Assembly: GCA_964361075.1 (NCBI GenBank)
Contig: CAYHZL010000172.1
Location: 1 to 7,884, forward strand
Direction: 5' to 3'
Source: CAYHZL01 sp964361075
GTDB lineage: Bacteria; Bacteroidota; Ignavibacteria; UBA10030; UBA8401
Length of the DNA stretch: 7,884 nt
Below the pieces are notes generated by a model that made no database searches, had not been told where the DNA came from, and saw nothing but the letters and a program-made list of their open reading frames with translations. Positions within the stretch are counted from its first letter, which is position 1, and each line of letters opens with the position of its first letter. A program made the position numbers and the translations under genes. Positions 5,494-7,884 of this stretch are shown piece by piece.

Positions 5494-7827
5494 ATGAAAC
5501 AAATTTTCCAAAAAACTTTATTATTGATTGTTACACAGTTTTCATTCGCCGTATCTTACAATATCCCGTCATTAGATATCCTAAGTTCTTCTGAGATTTT
5601 CTATAATAGAAATGTCTTATTGATCTCGATTCAACCGGGACAAGAAAATGTTACCTTATTGTCTTCTCTTTATTTGCGATATGGATCTCGAATGAGTGGT
5701 ATCTATATTACAAATGGTGAGAACGGACAAAACGATAACATAAACGAATCCCCGCTGCGTCATGCGGCAACAATTCGCACCGAAGCAACAAACGTAATGC
5801 GTGTAGTAAATGGTGATGCGGCATTTTTTAATTTTGCAGACCATCGCTGCATTCAGACAGTAGAGGAAAATAAAAAAAAGTGGAACAGTGTTTTGCTGAT
5901 TTCAAAATTAAGCGAAATAATTATACAAAAAAAACCGGATGTTATTGTACTCTTTGCTGATTATGACGAAGGTGAAAACAGCGCACGACAAAAATTTGTT
6001 ATGCAGGCACTACTTGAAAGCACCAAACAATTACGCGATAAAGAACATTATCAAAATAGGTCGGGCTGGATTGTTGAAAAAATATTTAATGAAAAAATAG
6101 ATCGACAAAAAAGAAAAGAAATAAAAAAAGATCAGCCGGAGGCTGATGCGCCTTTGGTGCAGAGTGATAAATTTTTATCATTTTCCGGCATGTTGGATTC
6201 TGCATACAAATCAATCTATGTCCAGCGAAAGCTACGACACACAGTATTCAATTCCCGGTTTATACAAATCTTTCCAAATCCTAACACAGTTGTTACGGAA
6301 ATATCACTTTCTCCATTTGTTTTTTCTTTCAAGAAATTTCAACGACAAGTTATTTCACTGAGCAAATTGTTTGAATCATTTCGACCTTCCGCCTCAGAGC
6401 AAAACCAAAAAACATTGCAGCGAGGCACGACTCAACTGTTAGCAAGCATAGATTCTATCATTCTAACGCAACCGAGCATCTCCACAAAAGAACAATGGAA
6501 ACTATATCTGTTGAAAAACAGACTGGAAAAAATTAAAACACGATTAATGAACATTGCCGTCCATTATAGTTTGAGCGATTCAATTCTTACAGAAAGACAG
6601 GTAACATTTTTTCGTATTGATTCAATTTCACAGTTACCCGCTGGTGCAAATGTAGAAATCTTCTTTCCCCCTTTGCTTAAGGGATGGTTGTGTCCCGATC
6701 TACGGCAATCTCAAACCACACTTCAATTTGGAAAGACATACAGTTTTATTTCTCCACAAAAAATTTCTTACACGATACCAAGAACGATATACGGACTTCA
6801 GCAGCCTTCCACTCAGTCATTTTTTGATTTTGTGCTCTTTTCAAAGCATCATAATCCTGATGAAACATTCAACAATTATATTTCTATTCCGATCGATTTT
6901 GCCCCTCGCTTTTCGGTTGAACCGCTAACACCGCTTGTCAATATCAATAAAAAATCAAACGCAATTATACGGTTGCGAAATCATTCACGCGATGGTGTTA
7001 AAGACTTTCTCACAATAGATGAACCTATTGTGAAATCTGATACAATTCATTTTCGTTTAAATAATAAAGATGATGTACAGACAGATACCCTTGAATTAAA
7101 ATGGTATGACTCACTTGCAAGCGGAACATATCTCATTCCGCTTCGGATCCATCAGGATAGTGCTGGATTTATTGCCGGCAGAAAATTTATTGCGGACATT
7201 GACACAACTCTCCGCATTGGTTTGCTTTCCGGTTACACGTACAGTGAGACGGAAAAAGTTCTTAACAATTTAGGACAACAATGGAAAAAAATTTCTACGG
7301 TTGAACAACTAAATGTATCGCTTGAAGAATTTACTACGGTTGTAATTGACAATAGAACATTTTCACAACTACGCTTTACAGAAAAAGTGTCTTCGTCGTT
7401 ACTCGACTTCATTGCTGACGGAAAACATCTTATTGTACTTTCTCAAGACGAAGTTACGTGGAATACTTCACCTTTCAAAAACTTGTTCACGTTGCATTCT
7501 ACAAATACAATTCCAGTAAATACTGATGTCGTTCTTGATTCAACGGATTCGATGTTCAGATTTCCGAATCAAATTTCGAATGATGATTTTACAGATTGGA
7601 TTGTGCGAAGATCATATAATGATATTACAGTAATCACTGATTCAATCACCGTGCCGCTCTATTCATCACTCAACTCTCGCACTCCGTTGGTTTTAGAAAA
7701 AATTATTGGAAGGGGGAAACTGACATATATCAATTTAGATTTATTACATCAATGGATGAATTTGCATGCTGGGAGTTATCGTTTTTTTGCAAATATTCTT
7801 GCACAACGGACAGATGACAAACACTAG
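5494..7827 (+). CDS. Exported large PIG-L (LmbE-like) family protein, predicted catalytically inactive
   Basis: The 777-residue protein starts with a signal peptide (about 1-19, MKQIFQKTLL then a hydrophobic run). Residues 40-200 look like a PIG-L/LmbE deacetylase domain: VLLISIQPGQEN (41-52) sits where active members have the HPDDEN-type motif, followed by TNGENGQN (73-80), IRTEA (94-98), FFNFAD (111-116), W130 and KPDVIVLF (147-154). Active enzymes bind zinc through His and Asp of HPDDE and a later His in an HxxH-like stretch. Here these read QPGQE (47-51), and DEGENSARQKF (158-168) lacks His, so the metal site is apparently lost. A charged linker (199-222), a helical part (about 285-360), a beta-rich middle (about 370-565) and a C-terminal glutamine-amidotransferase/ThuA-like domain (about 573-770, LRIGLLSG ... 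ADGKHLIVLS ... GSYRFFANILA) follow. The C-terminal domain has no Cys, so no amidotransferase nucleophile. Order and length match the roughly 800-residue Bacteroidota PIG-L proteins as I recall them. An in-frame TAA at 5476 fixes the ATG; no Shine-Dalgarno is visible. A structural or binding role is inferred. Confidence 0.85.
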   Translation: MKQIFQKTLLLIVTQFSFAVSYNIPSLDILSSSEIFYNRNVLLISIQPGQENVTLLSSLYLRYGSRMSGIYITNGENGQNDNINESPLRHAATIRTEATNVMRVVNGDAAFFNFADHRCIQTVEENKKKWNSVLLISKLSEIIIQKKPDVIVLFADYDEGENSARQKFVMQALLESTKQLRDKEHYQNRSGWIVEKIFNEKIDRQKRKEIKKDQPEADAPLVQSDKFLSFSGMLDSAYKSIYVQRKLRHTVFNSRFIQIFPNPNTVVTEISLSPFVFSFKKFQRQVISLSKLFESFRPSASEQNQKTLQRGTTQLLASIDSIILTQPSISTKEQWKLYLLKNRLEKIKTRLMNIAVHYSLSDSILTERQVTFFRIDSISQLPAGANVEIFFPPLLKGWLCPDLRQSQTTLQFGKTYSFISPQKISYTIPRTIYGLQQPSTQSFFDFVLFSKHHNPDETFNNYISIPIDFAPRFSVEPLTPLVNINKKSNAIIRLRNHSRDGVKDFLTIDEPIVKSDTIHFRLNNKDDVQTDTLELKWYDSLASGTYLIPLRIHQDSAGFIAGRKFIADIDTTLRIGLLSGYTYSETEKVLNNLGQQWKKISTVEQLNVSLEEFTTVVIDNRTFSQLRFTEKVSSSLLDFIADGKHLIVLSQDEVTWNTSPFKNLFTLHSTNTIPVNTDVVLDSTDSMFRFPNQISNDDFTDWIVRRSYNDITVITDSITVPLYSSLNSRTPLVLEKIIGRGKLTYINLDLLHQWMNLHAGSYRFFANILAQRTDDKH

Positions 7828-7884
7828 GGGTAACCACTCAGCAATTGTTGACTATGCAATTAGAAACTTGACCAAATACAATTT
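7828..7884. other. Right-edge intergenic tail
   Basis: The 57 bases after the PIG-L-like stop contain no stem-loop with a T-run and no start codon leading to an open frame: the only ATG, at 7854, meets a stop after five codons. No terminator or next gene can be named from what is shown. Confidence 0.5.

Noticed and set aside
7848..7882. TTGACT and TACAAT at the right edge as a promoter for a downstream gene
   Set aside because: The spacer is 23 bases, too long for a sigma-70 promoter, and no TTTG/TAnnTTTG pair fits either.
1..7884. CRISPR array, tRNA/rRNA genes, prophage or mobile-element genes
   Set aside because: I saw no regularly spaced direct repeats, no tRNA-like cloverleaf segments, no rRNA-like conserved stretches and no transposase, integrase or phage-like protein on either strand.

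Overview
The window looks like chromosomal sequence from a Gram-negative member of the Bacteroidota/Ignavibacteriota (FCB) group. The clues are an AT-rich base composition, a TonB-dependent outer-membrane receptor with an N-terminal carboxypeptidase-regulatory-like domain, a large secreted protein of a type I associate with Ignavibacteria and related lineages, a PIG-L-like protein with the long multidomain layout typical of Bacteroidota, and a promoter that fits the Bacteroidota TTTG/TAnnTTTG consensus. The phylum call is inference from protein style, not from a marker gene.

Layout: three protein genes fill almost everything. Two lie on the minus strand and read leftwards: a complete TonB-dependent receptor (2069-5131), then, after 39 bases, a large secreted protein (2029 down to the left edge, where it is cut off). 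Both have a strong Shine-Dalgarno sequence, nothing resembling a terminator separates them, and they are probably one operon. A 362-base non-coding region (5132-5493) follows. It holds a good promoter for the receptor operon with A-tracts upstream and a 9-bp dyad over the -35, a second weaker promoter candidate, a 12-bp palindrome, and a long hairpin (5346-5384) whose two imperfect pairs become G-U wobbles only in minus-strand RNA. The third gene (5494-7827, plus strand) diverges from the operon and encodes an exported 777-residue protein. The last 57 bases hold nothing recognisable.

Functionally, the receptor should sit in the outer membrane and move an unknown substrate using TonB energy, and its partner should be an exported protein, possibly at the cell surface. 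The divergent gene has the whole fold plan of the large Bacteroidota PIG-L deacetylase-like proteins (PIG-L domain, middle beta-rich part, C-terminal glutamine-amidotransferase-like domain). The metal-binding residues expected in the PIG-L part are replaced, so it is probably not a metal-dependent deacetylase. This predicted pseudoenzyme, the uncharacterised receptor/secreted-protein pair and the strand-biased hairpin are the points most worth following. I see no RNA genes, CRISPR arrays, insertion sequences or phage genes.
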